Assembly (NCBI GenBank): GCA_020427155.1
Contig: JAGQOW010000017.1
Span: 1 to 53,597 of the forward strand
Length of the DNA: 53,597 nt
From: Planctomycetales bacterium
GTDB lineage: Bacteria; Planctomycetota; Planctomycetia; Pirellulales; Lacipirellulaceae
Direction: 5' to 3'
The first letter of the stretch is position 1. The number at the start of each line of letters is the position of its first letter. Positions 35,414-46,155 of this stretch are shown in pieces. The notes under the pieces are model-generated. The model made no database searches and was not told the DNA's origin. It worked only from the letters and a program-made list of their open reading frames with translations. Position numbers and translations under genes: made by a program.

Positions 35414-36234
35414 GGTTGGGATTCCGTCTCGCTAGGTGCAATTGACTCAGGCTGAAGAATTCTATTCTCGGCTTCTGGCGCCGAACGATTCTCCTGTTCT
35501 CCTTCGGCAGCAGGCTCTTGTTCAGCAGCTGGAGCAGATTCTTCGTTTGAGTCCGGCTCATTGGTTGGCGGTTCAGCCTCTTCTGACGGAGAATCTTCAG
35601 ACGCGGTTTCTATTGCAAGGGCAGCGTCTGTTGAAGCAACATCGGGTGCATTTGCCGCTTGCTGCTGGAGGCGGCGAATATGGTTAACGACGTCCCATCG
35701 GCTCGCCACTGAAAGCTGAGCAGCAAACTGTGGCATGCTATTCTGACCGTAGGTAAGAATGTGTAGCAGTTGACCATCCTTCATTTCCAGCGTCTTGCCA
35801 GTCAAGAGCGATGGCGGCGGCGGAAAACCATGCTGAGCAACCGGGCCGCCCCCTGTGCCATCGGGCCCATGGCAGGCAATACAGAAAGTTCGGAAGACAA
35901 GAGCCCCCCGATCGGCCGAGGCCGATCCCTCTTCGGTGGCCGGAGAAAATGGATTGGTCAACTCCTCGCCTGCGCGCTGCGCATCTTGTGGTGTCGATTC
36001 GAAATGCAATAACTGGGCGCCCCGTGCAATCGTACCGGGCACCGGCCGTTGCATGGTTTGTCCATTGACAAAATTCGGATTTGCTTCGAAGGAACCATAG
36101 GCGGGAGAATAGGCCATATCGTCGCCCAGATTGACTTCGAAGTTGGGCCTCGAGTTGTCGACTCGCATAGAGACGAGCAACGCGAACAGAACCGCCAGTG
36201 CAAGACCTAATGCGACGTTGATTCGATACAGCAT
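35410..36234 (-). CDS. actE: Alternative complex III subunit ActE (monoheme cytochrome c) with acidic tail
   Basis: A membrane-anchored cytochrome c of alternative complex III. The N-terminal anchor covers about residues 7-23 (VALGLALAVLFALLVSM). One heme site, CIACH (around residue 116), and an axial Met in NSMPQF follow, as in ActE. The last 80 residues are rich in Glu, Ser, Pro and Ala (EETASEDSPSEEAEPP-like), a disordered acidic tail not expected in the usual ActE. The ATG at 36234 overlaps the actD stop as TGATG and is preceded by GGGAGGA; a GTG at 36237 would add one residue. Confidence 0.9.
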   Translation of the reverse strand: MLYRINVALGLALAVLFALLVSMRVDNSRPNFEVNLGDDMAYSPAYGSFEANPNFVNGQTMQRPVPGTIARGAQLLHFESTPQDAQRAGEELTNPFSPATEEGSASADRGALVFRTFCIACHGPDGTGGGPVAQHGFPPPPSLLTGKTLEMKDGQLLHILTYGQNSMPQFAAQLSVASRWDVVNHIRRLQQQAANAPDVASTDAALAIETASEDSPSEEAEPPTNEPDSNEESAPAAEQEPAAEGEQENRSAPEAENRILQPESIAPSETESQP

Positions 36235-36785
36235 CACCGGGATCCTCCCGTCGCGATAACCCGTTCCTCCAGCCCCAACAAATTGAAAGGTTGCAAGAGC
36301 CTTTCGACTTGCGAGACGTCAAATCGGGCATCGACCTCGTCAAGGACGAGCACAAAATGATCGTCGGTAACGCGTTCAATTAGCGGATAAGCTTCTTTCC
36401 CAGGAAAGAGACGTGCGACGGCAAACAAAGCGAAGACGCTGCCAAAAGCTGCCAGGAACACGGCGGCCTCGAACGCAACCGGCACGGTCGAGGGCAAGGA
36501 GTTCCATGGCTTTCCGCCGACATCAATCGCCCAAGCTAAGGCGCCGATCCAGTATTCGAAGAATAACATCCCCAGCGCTCCCGTCATGCCGCAAATAAAG
36601 CAAACCCAGGTCAGCCGCGAGGGGCGCAATCCCATCGCTCGATCGAGCCCATGCACCGCATAAGGGGTGAAGATGTCAACGATAGAATAGCCTTGCCGTC
36701 GCGCGGCTTTGGTGGCATCAAGCAAATCATCTTCGTGGCCAAAGGTTGCCAAGAGGCAGCTGTGCTCGGTCGAATGCTTGCTCAT
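36234..36785 (-). CDS. actD: Alternative complex III subunit ActD (DUF3341)
   Basis: A 183-residue protein with an N-terminal soluble domain ([20 protein letters not shown], then [20 protein letters not shown]), two membrane helices (about 56-75 and 100-123), and a C-terminal soluble segment [16 protein letters not shown]. This order is characteristic of DUF3341. It belongs to the membrane part of alternative complex III. It overlaps actC by four bases. Confidence 0.9.
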   Translation of the reverse strand: MSKHSTEHSCLLATFGHEDDLLDATKAARRQGYSIVDIFTPYAVHGLDRAMGLRPSRLTWVCFICGMTGALGMLFFEYWIGALAWAIDVGGKPWNSLPSTVPVAFEAAVFLAAFGSVFALFAVARLFPGKEAYPLIERVTDDHFVLVLDEVDARFDVSQVERLLQPFNLLGLEERVIATGGSR

Positions 36786-38221
36786 GCCGCATCTCCTGGT
36801 GCCGAATCGTGGTCAAGCGAGCGAGGTGCATTCTCCAACACCCCCTTCACCTCAGCCATCGCAATGACAGGCGCAAATCGGGCGAAGATCAGGAAGCAGG
36901 TGAAGAATAATCCGAAGCTGCCAACCAGCGTCGTGAGTTCCACAATCGTGGGCGTATAGTCCGACCAACTTGAGGGGAGGAAATCCCGATGTAAACTGGT
37001 AACGATAATCACAAAACGCTCGAACCACATGCCGATGTTGACAACGACACTAATGACGAACACTATCGCCAAGTTTCTACGTAGCGGTCGGAACCAGAGG
37101 ACCTGCGGAATAATCACATTGCAGGCAACCATCGTCCAATACGCCCAGCTGAAGGGCCCCAGAGCACGATTGAAGAACAGAAACTGCTCGTAAGGATTGC
37201 CGCTAAAGGCGGCAATAAAGAACTCGGTGCCGTAGGCTAAACCAACGATGCAGCCCATCGACAACATGAGCTTGCACATCGTTTCGACGTGTAGCAGTGT
37301 AATGTAGTCTTCAAGCTGCATGACCTTGCGGGCAATCAACATCAACGTAAGAACCATGGCCAACCCGCTGAAGATCGCCCCCGCCACAAAATAGGGCGGG
37401 AAGATTGTCGTGTGCCAACCCGGTATCACAGCCGTCGCAAAGTCCATGCTGACGATTGTGTGAACTGAGAATACCAGCGGCGTCGCGAGTCCGGCCAGCA
37501 ACATGTATACCGTTTCATAACGGCTCCAGGTCCGCGTCGATCCGTTCCAGCCCAGGCTGAAGATGGTCGCCAGTTGTTTCCGCCAACCTGGCTTCGCGCG
37601 ATCTCGGATCGTTGCCAGGTCTGGGATGAGCCCCACGTACCAGAAGACGGCCGACACGAGCAGGTAGGTTGAGATTGCAAAAACGTCCCACAGCAGCGGC
37701 GACTTGAAATTCACCCACAACGAGCCGCGAGTGTTGGGATAGGGGGCCATCCAGAAAGCCAGCCAAGGTCGCCCCATGTGAATCACTGGAAACAGACCTG
37801 CGCAGACGACCGCGATCAGTGTCATTGCCTCAGCTGAGCGATTGACCGAAGTACGCCATTTCTGGCGGAACAGAAAGAGCACGGCAGAAATGAGCGTACC
37901 AGCATGACCGATACCGACCCAAAAAACGAAGTTCGTAATATCAAATGCCCAGCCGACCGTACGATTGAGTCCCCAAGTGCCTATGCCCATGGCGATCTGG
38001 TAGGTCACTGCGACGGTGCCAACGACCAGCGCCGTAAATGCAACCGAAAAAGCTCCCCACCACAGTGCCGTCGGGCTGCGGTCCATGGGAGCACAGATAT
38101 CACGAGTGACATCCGCCGGCACTTTCCCGCCGGTAATCAGGGTCGGGCGCAGTGTTGCCATCTCTTCCGTTGTAGGAGGGTTTGCGACAGTAGCCTTCCC
38201 ATGTAGTGACAGCTTATCCAT
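36782..38221 (-). CDS. actC: Alternative complex III subunit ActC (NrfD-like quinol-binding membrane subunit)
   Basis: A 479-residue membrane protein with about ten helices. Conserved NrfD-type landmarks include [20 protein letters not shown] (98-117), the likely quinol-site region, and [20 protein letters not shown] (144-163). It carries the quinol-oxidising membrane module together with ActB. It overlaps actB by eight bases and actD by four. It is the fourth act gene in the order A-B-C-D-E-F. Confidence 0.94.
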   Translation of the reverse strand: MDKLSLHGKATVANPPTTEEMATLRPTLITGGKVPADVTRDICAPMDRSPTALWWGAFSVAFTALVVGTVAVTYQIAMGIGTWGLNRTVGWAFDITNFVFWVGIGHAGTLISAVLFLFRQKWRTSVNRSAEAMTLIAVVCAGLFPVIHMGRPWLAFWMAPYPNTRGSLWVNFKSPLLWDVFAISTYLLVSAVFWYVGLIPDLATIRDRAKPGWRKQLATIFSLGWNGSTRTWSRYETVYMLLAGLATPLVFSVHTIVSMDFATAVIPGWHTTIFPPYFVAGAIFSGLAMVLTLMLIARKVMQLEDYITLLHVETMCKLMLSMGCIVGLAYGTEFFIAAFSGNPYEQFLFFNRALGPFSWAYWTMVACNVIIPQVLWFRPLRRNLAIVFVISVVVNIGMWFERFVIIVTSLHRDFLPSSWSDYTPTIVELTTLVGSFGLFFTCFLIFARFAPVIAMAEVKGVLENAPRSLDHDSAPGDAA

Positions 38222-41200
38222 GGCGAAGCTCCTCGTCGCGATTCTTCACTACTCGTAAATAGGAGACCGAAGGACGTACGTTAAGCTCTTCGAGCACACG
38301 ATAACGGCGCGGATTCTCCAGAGCCGCATGGATATCACTCTCTTGATCGTTCATGTCGCCAAAAACAATTGCGCTAGCCGGGCACGACTGTTGACAAGCG
38401 GTTTGGATCGCGCCATCCGCAATTGGTTGGCCTTGGCTTCGCGCCTCGATCTTGCCTGCCTCAATCCGTTGTACACACAGCGAGCACTTCTCCATGACTC
38501 CTCTTGAACGAACCGTGACCTCCGGGTTGAGCACAAGGTTTTGTAGCAGATCGTCGTGAGGATACTTGAACCAATTGAACCGCCGCACTTTGTAGGGACA
38601 ATTGTTGGCGCAGTAGCGAGTCCCGACACAGCGGTTGTAAACCTGTTCGTTGAGCCCCTCGCTGCTATGGACCGTTGCCAGTACAGGGCAAACTGTCTCG
38701 CAAGGAGCGTTGTCACAGTGCTGGCACATCATCGGCTGATGAGCGACTTCCAGGTCTTCGTTCTCGCCGGTGTAATAGCGATCGATACGCATCCAGTGCA
38801 TTTCACGCTGGCGGCGAACTTCGTCGTAACCAACGACCGGAACGTTGTTCTCAGATTGACAGGCAATGACGCATGCAGAACAGCCGGTGCAACGATTCAA
38901 GTCGATGACCATACCCCAGGCGTGCTTTGGCTTGGGGTGATCTTCGGGCCAGAGTTGCTTGTCGCCGTCGAAGTGATGCTCGGCAGCGCCGGAATGCGCG
39001 TCTTTGGCAAACTCGCCAAGCGTAGTGTGTTCGATGATCTCGCGGTGACTTGCACCGTACGGAGCTACCTCTGCAGGGACGTCCAGAGAATGAAACTTCT
39101 GCGTTGCTGCAAGCTCGTGCTGACGGCCTGTCTTCTTGAGTTTCACACCAAATCGCAAGTACTGCTGAGTCCCGTTATGAAACTCGATCAACTCGGCGGC
39201 GTTTTTGCCCACTTGCTCCTGATCAGCAACGGTCGGTCGCGCCTCGAGCCACTGAGGGCCAATCTCGGCAAATCGATTGGTGCCCTTGCAGCCGTAGGCC
39301 AGGGCTACCGCCAGAACACTTTTGTGCTGCCCCGCTTGGATCAGAACTGGCAGCTCAAGCTGCTGCGGTTCTTCGCCAGCGGCAATCGAGACAATATCAC
39401 CGTCCGACAGGCTGAGCTTCTCGGCATCCTCTGGTGAAACACACACATAATTGCCCCAGGTAACCTTTGTCACCGGGTCGGGCAACTCTTGCAACCAAGG
39501 ATTGTGGGCGTGCCGACTGTCTGGCATCGATATCTTTTGGTAGAGAATCAATGAGAAGTCTTCGGTCACATCAGGTTCAGATAAAGGCAAAACTGCCGCT
39601 GCCTCGAACGCGCCAACGCTGGCTTCTGCTACCTCGACTTCGGCAAAGCCGTTGTGCAAAGTTTGCTCCCAGAAGCCAAGTGGCTCTGAAGGGGCGTCGG
39701 GTTTTCGACTTGGAAAGATTGACTCCTCCCAATGCGAGCGAAGCGCATCATAGGCCGATGTCGGCTGTCCCGACCAAATTGCAAGACTTTCTAAGACCGC
39801 TCGCGTCTGATTCAAGGGACGAAGCGTCGGCTGAGTCAGGCTAACCAGCCCGCTGACGGGCTCGGAGTCGCTCCACGATTCAAGTGCGTGGTGGTCTGGA
39901 CAAACAAACTTGGCAACAGCGGCAAATTCATCTTCGCGTTGTGCAAAACTCACCGTCACTGGGATCTTGCCAATCGCGTCAGTCAATGTCTTACTGCCCG
40001 GCAGATCGTGCAGCAGGTCGACGTCGGCAACCAACAACGCAGCAACATTGCCATCTTTCAGTTCCTCAAGCAACTGTTCAACTTCGCGATCGTTGCTTTG
40101 TCGTTGACGGCTAGGCTGCTTGAGATCGAGGGTCGAATCGTAATTGCCAAGTCGATGGTTGATAAGGTTCACCACTCGTTGCATTTCTACCGATTGACTG
40201 TCACAAACTACCAGGCTCTCGCCACGTGCATCCCACAAGCGGTGAGCCAGCTCGGCAAGGATTGGTTGATAGCTCTGAGTCGCACTTTGCGCCAGCGGCT
40301 CGTCGAGTGCTTGTCCTGCCAACCTGGAAACCTCAGCTGCCAAGCCAGCCAACAGCGGTCCTTGCTCTTGCGGGGCGATTGAGAAACGCCGGTCGGCGTT
40401 GCAACCTGTGAGCGACATGCGACTCTCGAACTGCACGTGATACGACATTTGCGGCGAGTCTTCGCTGGGAGAGCGGTGTTTGCTCCAGCCAGCAGTAAAC
40501 TCAACAGGCGAAATCCAAGTGCCGAGAAAATCGGCGGCGAACGATACGACGACCTCCGCACGATCAAACCGATAGTGCGGCAGCACTCGAATCGCATGGG
40601 TTTGCTCATGGGCATCGAGTATTGCCGAGTGGCTTACCGGATCTAGTATCACGAGTTTGGCGTCAGCAAACTGGCCAAGAAACTGGCCGAGGTAGGACAA
40701 CAAGGTCGGGCTCGTGATCGTGGGACTCACGAAGCGAACGGCCCCAGATTGTTCGATCGTCTGTTTGAGAGCGTCGATAATCGCCCTATCGACTGCGTCC
40801 CATTCGGCTGGCTTGCCTGCCGCAAGTGGCCCTTTCAGTCGGTGGCTATCATACAAGCCAATCGGCTGCGCCTGTCCGACCGCACAAAGCCCTCCGTCCG
40901 ACAATGGATGCCCAGGGAGACCTTCCATTTTGAGTGGCCGACCATCTCGCGTCCCGATCAACAAGCCGCAAGAGGAAGGGCAGCCCGCACAGGTGGAGGC
41001 AAAGTACTGCAACCTACCTGGGATAGCGCCAACAGGCTGAACTGGAGAGGGCAGGGCAACCTCAACGGGAGCACGCTGGCAACCACCAACAGCAGCAAGC
41101 GAAAGAGAGAAGCCAGCCGCTTCCAGAAACCTCCGTCGACTAAGCTCTGATGGCTCGTCCAAATCGAAGACTTGTAGTGGCGCATCTCCCGGGTCAAATC

Positions 41201-41234
41201 TGCCGGGGCGCTGATCGTCAGTAGATTGTGTCAT
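38214..41234 (-). CDS. actB: Alternative complex III subunit ActB (MopB-like plus ferredoxin domains)
   Basis: An extracytoplasmic iron-sulfur subunit of 1006 residues. It begins with a Tat signal ([10 protein letters not shown], about 32-41) with a possible lipobox (VGGC). The N-terminal two thirds are molybdopterin-oxidoreductase-like ([11 protein letters not shown]), but in known ActB this part holds no molybdenum. From about residue 770, four ferredoxin motifs occur: [35 protein letters not shown] and CSLCVQRI, plus a final Cys pair (ACQQSC). Four clusters are thus possible, as in Rhodothermus/Flavobacterium ActB. The start is the ATG at 41234; a TTG one codon upstream is disregarded. Confidence 0.95.
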   Translation of the reverse strand: MTQSTDDQRPGRFDPGDAPLQVFDLDEPSELSRRRFLEAAGFSLSLAAVGGCQRAPVEVALPSPVQPVGAIPGRLQYFASTCAGCPSSCGLLIGTRDGRPLKMEGLPGHPLSDGGLCAVGQAQPIGLYDSHRLKGPLAAGKPAEWDAVDRAIIDALKQTIEQSGAVRFVSPTITSPTLLSYLGQFLGQFADAKLVILDPVSHSAILDAHEQTHAIRVLPHYRFDRAEVVVSFAADFLGTWISPVEFTAGWSKHRSPSEDSPQMSYHVQFESRMSLTGCNADRRFSIAPQEQGPLLAGLAAEVSRLAGQALDEPLAQSATQSYQPILAELAHRLWDARGESLVVCDSQSVEMQRVVNLINHRLGNYDSTLDLKQPSRQRQSNDREVEQLLEELKDGNVAALLVADVDLLHDLPGSKTLTDAIGKIPVTVSFAQREDEFAAVAKFVCPDHHALESWSDSEPVSGLVSLTQPTLRPLNQTRAVLESLAIWSGQPTSAYDALRSHWEESIFPSRKPDAPSEPLGFWEQTLHNGFAEVEVAEASVGAFEAAAVLPLSEPDVTEDFSLILYQKISMPDSRHAHNPWLQELPDPVTKVTWGNYVCVSPEDAEKLSLSDGDIVSIAAGEEPQQLELPVLIQAGQHKSVLAVALAYGCKGTNRFAEIGPQWLEARPTVADQEQVGKNAAELIEFHNGTQQYLRFGVKLKKTGRQHELAATQKFHSLDVPAEVAPYGASHREIIEHTTLGEFAKDAHSGAAEHHFDGDKQLWPEDHPKPKHAWGMVIDLNRCTGCSACVIACQSENNVPVVGYDEVRRQREMHWMRIDRYYTGENEDLEVAHQPMMCQHCDNAPCETVCPVLATVHSSEGLNEQVYNRCVGTRYCANNCPYKVRRFNWFKYPHDDLLQNLVLNPEVTVRSRGVMEKCSLCVQRIEAGKIEARSQGQPIADGAIQTACQQSCPASAIVFGDMNDQESDIHAALENPRRYRVLEELNVRPSVSYLRVVKNRDEELRHG

Positions 41235-41252
41235 CAAAATCGATTGGTGAAA

Positions 41253-41906
41253 CTAGTGGTGGCATACCGAGCAGTCGGTGGTCGCATCGACCGCATGGCC
41301 GTCGATACCATCGTGGGCAGCGTCGCGATGGCAGTTAACACACCACCCCATCGAAAGGGTGGCATACTGCCTGACGCGTTCCATCGACTCAACCGGTCCG
41401 TGGCAAGTTTGACAGGCAACGCCAGCTCCGACATGTGCCTGGTGATTAAAACACGCAAAGTCGGGTAAGTTATGTACTCGTACCCAAGGAATCGCCTTGG
41501 GTTCAGCACCTTGGATCTGCTCGAAGTTCTCGTCCAGTGCGAGATAGTCGTACAGCTTTTGCAGTTCTGGCGAGACGATCGTCTTGGCTTTGCGCCCCTC
41601 TTCATCGGCCATTCGCATTTCATGTTGCATCTGATCGAATGGAGCAGTGACGTAGCGATGGCATTTCATACAAGCGTCGGACGAAGGTATGCCCGCGTGG
41701 CGGCTAGAACTGGCAGCAGAGTGACAAAACTGACAGTCGATCTGAAGGTCTCCTGCATGGAGCCGATGAGAGTAAGCAATCGGCTGCTCTGGAGCGTAAC
41801 CTTGTTGATTGTCAGGCATTCGCCAGGTTGCCATTGCCGATGCCAGCAGCGAGAGGCCCAAGCACAATCCAATGAGCAAAATTACGGTTATGATGCGTTG
41901 TTGCAT
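41253..41906 (-). CDS. actA: Alternative complex III subunit ActA (pentaheme cytochrome c)
   Basis: A 217-residue multiheme cytochrome. One N-terminal membrane anchor (about 5-25, TVILLIGLCLGLSLLASAM) precedes five CxxCH motifs: CQFCH, CMKCH, CQTCH, CVNCH and CSVCH. This matches the pentaheme ActA of alternative complex III. It is the first act gene, 19 bases before actB. Together with ActE it forms the cytochrome output of the complex. It follows the nitrate/nitrite transporter gene by 68 bases with no clear terminator between them. Confidence 0.92.
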   Translation of the reverse strand: MQQRIITVILLIGLCLGLSLLASAMATWRMPDNQQGYAPEQPIAYSHRLHAGDLQIDCQFCHSAASSSRHAGIPSSDACMKCHRYVTAPFDQMQHEMRMADEEGRKAKTIVSPELQKLYDYLALDENFEQIQGAEPKAIPWVRVHNLPDFACFNHQAHVGAGVACQTCHGPVESMERVRQYATLSMGWCVNCHRDAAHDGIDGHAVDATTDCSVCHH

Positions 41907-41974
41907 GGTGCTTCTGACGGTTTGTTAACAACTCAATCTGGGTTTCAAGCCCAAGTTATCTAGCGCTGAATTTC

Positions 41975-43567
41975 CTAGCACTTGATCTCCGCATTTTTTC
42001 GCGCGTAGAACCACCAGTTCACTGCCAGACAACTGGCGTAATAGACTGCAAATCCGTAGAGAGCGTATTCGGGGGTACCAGCTTCGATCTGGGTAGCAAA
42101 GATCTTGGGTATCAGGTACGCGCCATAGGCTGCAATCGCCGAAGTCCAGCCCAGCACTGGTCCTGCCTGCTCTTTGGAAAAAATGATCGGGATCATCCGA
42201 AACGTCGAGCCGTTTCCAATTCCTGTCGTAGCAAACAGCACGATGAAGGTTATGAGGAATGGAATAAAGTACTTCTCAGGCGTTTCGCTTTGCCCAGCCA
42301 GCGCCACGAGATAGCCAGCCAGGATCGTCGAGACGACCATGATCCAGGTGTCCCACTGGGTGACTCGTGCACCGCCCAATTTGTCAGAGAGCCAACCTCC
42401 AATAGGCCGAATCAGCGCCCCCACCGCGGCCCCGATCCAGATATACTTCGAGGTAATCAAGCCGTTGGTAGGTGTAACAAATACATCGTCGATCAATTTG
42501 GGAAACGCATTGGCATAGCCGATGAACGAGCCGAACGTCATCACGTAGAGCCAAGTCATCACCCAGTTGTGTTTGTTTTTGAATATAGCAAACTGCTTAT
42601 TGAGCGGCTCCTGAATGGTTTGCGGCGTCATGAACCGCATACCCAACATGGTGGTGATCACGGCTGCAAGCAGCACGAGAAATATTCGCACTAATTCATT
42701 CACAGGCAATGGTACAAACACCAGCAGCACGACACCGACGGCTGAACCGAGAAAACCGATTGCCTGCAGCCAGAGATACTTCCCGATAGCGAATGGAGTC
42801 GATCCACAATCGTGCTGGGGTAAGTTGTTCATAAAAAGCCATGCCAAGATTGCGAGCAAAGTCATGATTGGAACCCACACGAGTGTGGCATTTTGAATCC
42901 ATAACTGCTTGGTTTCGCCATCCTGGAGAAACTCCTGGGGATCGCCGCCAACTGCCCCAAACATCCCGAAAGTGATTACCCAAGGAAGCAGGAACTGCAT
43001 CACGCTCACGCCGGCGTTTCCCAAACCCGCATTGAGCCCCAACGAGAGCCCCTGCATCCTCTTGGGAAAAAAGAAGGAGATATTAGACATACTAGAAGCG
43101 AATGCACCACCACCCACACCGGACAAGGCGGCCAGGAGGATATAAACAGAAAAAGGTGTGTCCGGATTCTGCAACGCCAGACCAGTCAGTAGTGCCGGAA
43201 TAATCAGCAGGATGGTCGTCATGAACTTGACGTTCCGTCCGCCGCAAATCGCAATCATAAATGAATTGGGAATGCGTAGCGTGGCACCCGAGAGACCGGC
43301 AACGGCCGGCAATGTGAATAACAGCGCCCTGTAGGCGTTCTCTTCATACGATTGGCCATTGTTGCGGAAGGTAAAGTCAAATAAATCAGGGTTAGAGAAA
43401 TGCAACCGCTGCATCATCTTGACGATCATTCCCCAATAGAGCCAGACGGAAAAACCGCACAGCAAATTGGGAATTGAAACCCAAAGATTACGATTCGCAA
43501 TGGATTTGCCAGTCGAATCCCAAAAGGCTTGATCCTCGACGTCCCAACGCTCAGGTGTCCTAGCCAT
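41975..43567 (-). CDS. narK: Nitrate/nitrite transporter of the NarK family
   Basis: A 530-residue major facilitator of the NNP family with about 12 membrane helices. Two nitrate-signature regions are present: GLGNAGVSVMQF (about 189-200) and the second GIGNGSTFRMI (about 453-463). A cytoplasmic-looking N-terminal extension of about 28 residues precedes helix 1. The longer insertion between helices 1 and 2 (NPDLFDFTFRNNGQSYEEN) is of the NarK2/NarU type. It likely performs nitrate/nitrite exchange. It follows the NarK-DoxX gene by 107 bases and precedes actA. Confidence 0.9.
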   Translation of the reverse strand: MARTPERWDVEDQAFWDSTGKSIANRNLWVSIPNLLCGFSVWLYWGMIVKMMQRLHFSNPDLFDFTFRNNGQSYEENAYRALLFTLPAVAGLSGATLRIPNSFMIAICGGRNVKFMTTILLIIPALLTGLALQNPDTPFSVYILLAALSGVGGGAFASSMSNISFFFPKRMQGLSLGLNAGLGNAGVSVMQFLLPWVITFGMFGAVGGDPQEFLQDGETKQLWIQNATLVWVPIMTLLAILAWLFMNNLPQHDCGSTPFAIGKYLWLQAIGFLGSAVGVVLLVFVPLPVNELVRIFLVLLAAVITTMLGMRFMTPQTIQEPLNKQFAIFKNKHNWVMTWLYVMTFGSFIGYANAFPKLIDDVFVTPTNGLITSKYIWIGAAVGALIRPIGGWLSDKLGGARVTQWDTWIMVVSTILAGYLVALAGQSETPEKYFIPFLITFIVLFATTGIGNGSTFRMIPIIFSKEQAGPVLGWTSAIAAYGAYLIPKIFATQIEAGTPEYALYGFAVYYASCLAVNWWFYARKNAEIKC

Positions 43568-43674
43568 AATGTCTCACCTTGCCTTGCTGGAGTTATCGGC
43601 TCTTCCAACCGTAAGACAACGGCTGGCAAGTGGTAGCCAATCTCTGAACAACCGCCTGTTGACAATTAAACCAT

Positions 43675-45456
43675 TCACAGGATTTCAGGCTCCTTTTCGA
43701 CATCCAGTCGCATCAAATGATCCAGCGAAAGTGGACCAGAGCCGCGCCAGATGAACAGTACTAGCGAGAAGAAGACAAATGCTGTGAATTGGAAATCGAC
43801 ATTGGTTCCAAGCAAGCTGCCACCCACGGTAGTACCAGACACTGCAACAATAACTGCTCCTAGCAGGATGATGGCATTCGCAGCCGCAGCAACACGAGTG
43901 ACGAACCCGAGCAGAAGGCTTGCGCCTCCGATCACGTGTGCAAACACGACCGACCACGCGATCATTGTTTGTCCCTGCCCCAATCCATCTCCAAGAGTTG
44001 CTTCCAACTCGTTCATATTCATGATGAAGTAAATTCCCTTGATGACCAGGGCGACCCCAAGATAGATTCGCAAGGCATCCATGGGACGCAAATGCCTGAT
44101 GCCGGGAATGAGATCGTGAAGTGGGACGCGATCTTTAAGTTCTTCACGACGGCGTACCATTGCTTTGTCAAATTCATCCGCAGCAGCTTTTTCGTCCTGG
44201 GAACTAAACCTCACCAGTAGAGCGCACAACGAGCAGGCAGCCACGGCAAAACCCAGAATCATCAGTGATTGTTGATAGTTTTCGCCTCGAAACAGGAAAC
44301 CCGCACTAACAGCCCCCATGTTTCCTCCAGCACCAACAATGCCTGCCACAGAACCAAGCGCTTTCTTGTTGATGAACGGTACCACCGAGTAAGTGGCCCC
44401 TTCAGACATCTGGACAAACAAGCTAAACAGGATCATCGCTGGAATGGCCAGAGCGAGCACTCGCATCTGCGAGAATAGCAGCAGCGCAATACCCTCGGCG
44501 AACAGTGCGATGAACAGCCAGTGCACGCGGCCTTTCAGCCCGCGCTTCTGAACAAACTTGTCACTGATGAATCCACCTAGTGTACGGGCAAAGATATTCA
44601 TCAAGCCAAACAGACCCGCGACCAGTCCTGCGGTTTTGAGACCCAGACCGAAGTAATCCATGTAATAGATGGCGGCAATATTATTGATTGTCAGTTCAAT
44701 TCCGAAGCAAGCGGCGTAGACAAAGAAGAGCGCCCAAACGCGATAATCTTGGGCTGCCAGCCAAAACGAGCCTTTGCCCGTCTCAGTTGCAACAATCTCT
44801 CCTGAAGCTCGCAGTTCTTTGAAGTTTCCGTTCGGCAGATCAGTCGTAAAGAAGAAATACGCGATGCCTGTCAGAAAACAGACGGCCCCTGCAGTGAGCA
44901 TCGAAAGGCGCCAAGCAGATGAGTCGAGATAACCTAGCCCAACAAAGCCTGCGAAGACGAGCGGCATAATCATCTGGGTGACGCCGCCACCTAGGTTTCC
45001 CCAGCCAGCGCTGGTTGCGTTGGCCGTACCTACCACGTTTGGGGCGAACATAACCGAGGTGTGATACTGAGTGATAACGAACGAAGCCCCAATTACGCCG
45101 ATGCCAAGGCGGAACATGAGAAAAGTGAAGTATTCATGGGACAAGCCAATCGCCATCACCGGCAGCGATCCGAACATAAGCAAGAAGGTATAGCACAATC
45201 GTGGGCCAATCCGGTCGCAGAGCCAGCCAATAAACAGCCGCGCAAGAATGGTAATTGCCACCGAGGCAATGATCGTGTTGCCCACCTGTTGTGGAGTCAA
45301 TTCCAATTCCTTACGAACGACTGCCATTAGAGGTGCAATGCCAAACCAGGCAAAAAAGCATAAGAAGAACGCGAACCACGTCATGTGGAACGCGCGCATT
45401 TGGCGAGTCTTCAGCGAAAAAAGATCAATGCGAGTAGCTTTATTGCGAACTTCCAT
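43675..45456 (-). CDS. narK: NarK-type nitrate transporter fused to a C-terminal DoxX-like domain
   Basis: A 593-residue fusion. Residues 20-418 are an NNP-family major facilitator with 12 helices. Nitrate signatures are GWGNLGGGVTQ (151-161) and GIVGAGGNMGAVSAGFL (372-388). Candidate substrate arginines are R73 and R291, by analogy to R89 and R305 of E. coli NarK. Residues 419-455 form a charged linker (KAAADEFDKAMVRRREEL). From about 457 a four-helix DoxX-like domain follows: LRIYLGVALVIKGIYFIMN, AHVIGGASLLLGFVTRVAA, then AFVFFSLVLFIW. DoxX is the small subunit of thiosulfate:quinone oxidoreductase and of related redox membrane proteins. It sits directly after narI (six bases). Confidence 0.88.
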   Translation of the reverse strand: MEVRNKATRIDLFSLKTRQMRAFHMTWFAFFLCFFAWFGIAPLMAVVRKELELTPQQVGNTIIASVAITILARLFIGWLCDRIGPRLCYTFLLMFGSLPVMAIGLSHEYFTFLMFRLGIGVIGASFVITQYHTSVMFAPNVVGTANATSAGWGNLGGGVTQMIMPLVFAGFVGLGYLDSSAWRLSMLTAGAVCFLTGIAYFFFTTDLPNGNFKELRASGEIVATETGKGSFWLAAQDYRVWALFFVYAACFGIELTINNIAAIYYMDYFGLGLKTAGLVAGLFGLMNIFARTLGGFISDKFVQKRGLKGRVHWLFIALFAEGIALLLFSQMRVLALAIPAMILFSLFVQMSEGATYSVVPFINKKALGSVAGIVGAGGNMGAVSAGFLFRGENYQQSLMILGFAVAACSLCALLVRFSSQDEKAAADEFDKAMVRRREELKDRVPLHDLIPGIRHLRPMDALRIYLGVALVIKGIYFIMNMNELEATLGDGLGQGQTMIAWSVVFAHVIGGASLLLGFVTRVAAAANAIILLGAVIVAVSGTTVGGSLLGTNVDFQFTAFVFFSLVLFIWRGSGPLSLDHLMRLDVEKEPEIL

Positions 45457-45462
45457 CGAAGG

Positions 45463-46155
45463 CTAAGCCTTTCTACTCCTACTGCTGTACCAGCGCACGA
45501 CCTGTGTCTTGCGCCAGAGGTAGGGGTTAGGGATGACTAACACGTGCACGAGTCGAGTAAAAGGAAAGAAACCAATCGTGAGAAACGCCAACACGACGTG
45601 CAACTTGACCAGCAATGGCATTGCAGCAACATAAGAAACATCGGGAGCGAGCATTATGATCGACCACAGATAGGGCGACATGTTGGTTGCAAACCAGGAA
45701 GAACCCCAAGGGTAGAAAAGTGCCAAACTGACCCCACTGGCCGTTTGCACGAGCAACATGAAAAACAACATCCAGTCGGTCGGCGAAGTCACCATCCTCA
45801 CTTTGCTGTTGGTGAAGCGCCTGATGATTACTGCAACGAGGCCAATGAGGGTAAGGATGCCAAATGCGAGTGCAGATATCTCCAAGACGTAAAGACGCCA
45901 AGGCACACTATTCCATGCCAGTAGCTGACGTGGGATCAGGAAAGCCAGCAAATGCCCCGCAGTGATAACCAAGATGCCATAATGAAAAGGTACCACGGCC
46001 CAAAAGTGATGTTTGTTCTCGAGAAACTGGCTCGACAAGCTGGAGTACGAAAACGACTGCACTCGATAACGATAAATCGTCATCAAGAAAAAAGTGAACA
46101 AACACACGTAGGGTAGTGCTATAAACAAAAACTGGTCGAGAAAATGTTGGCTCAC
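45463..46155 (-). CDS. narI: Respiratory nitrate reductase subunit gamma (NarI)
   Basis: The diheme b membrane anchor that oxidises quinol for NarGH. The 230-residue length is canonical, with five membrane helices. Candidate heme ligands H58, H68, H186 and H204 have the same spacing as H56, H66, H187 and H205 in E. coli NarI. A complete set is therefore seen, supporting quinol oxidation. It begins with a GTG overlapping the narJ stop as GTGA. It is followed by the NarK-DoxX fusion gene. Confidence 0.95.
   Translation of the reverse strand: MSQHFLDQFLFIALPYVCLFTFFLMTIYRYRVQSFSYSSLSSQFLENKHHFWAVVPFHYGILVITAGHLLAFLIPRQLLAWNSVPWRLYVLEISALAFGILTLIGLVAVIIRRFTNSKVRMVTSPTDWMLFFMLLVQTASGVSLALFYPWGSSWFATNMSPYLWSIIMLAPDVSYVAAMPLLVKLHVVLAFLTIGFFPFTRLVHVLVIPNPYLWRKTQVVRWYSSRSRKA

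Noticed and set aside
38556..39437. 293-codon open frame on + opposite actB
   Set aside because: It is the antisense shadow of the ferredoxin part of actB.
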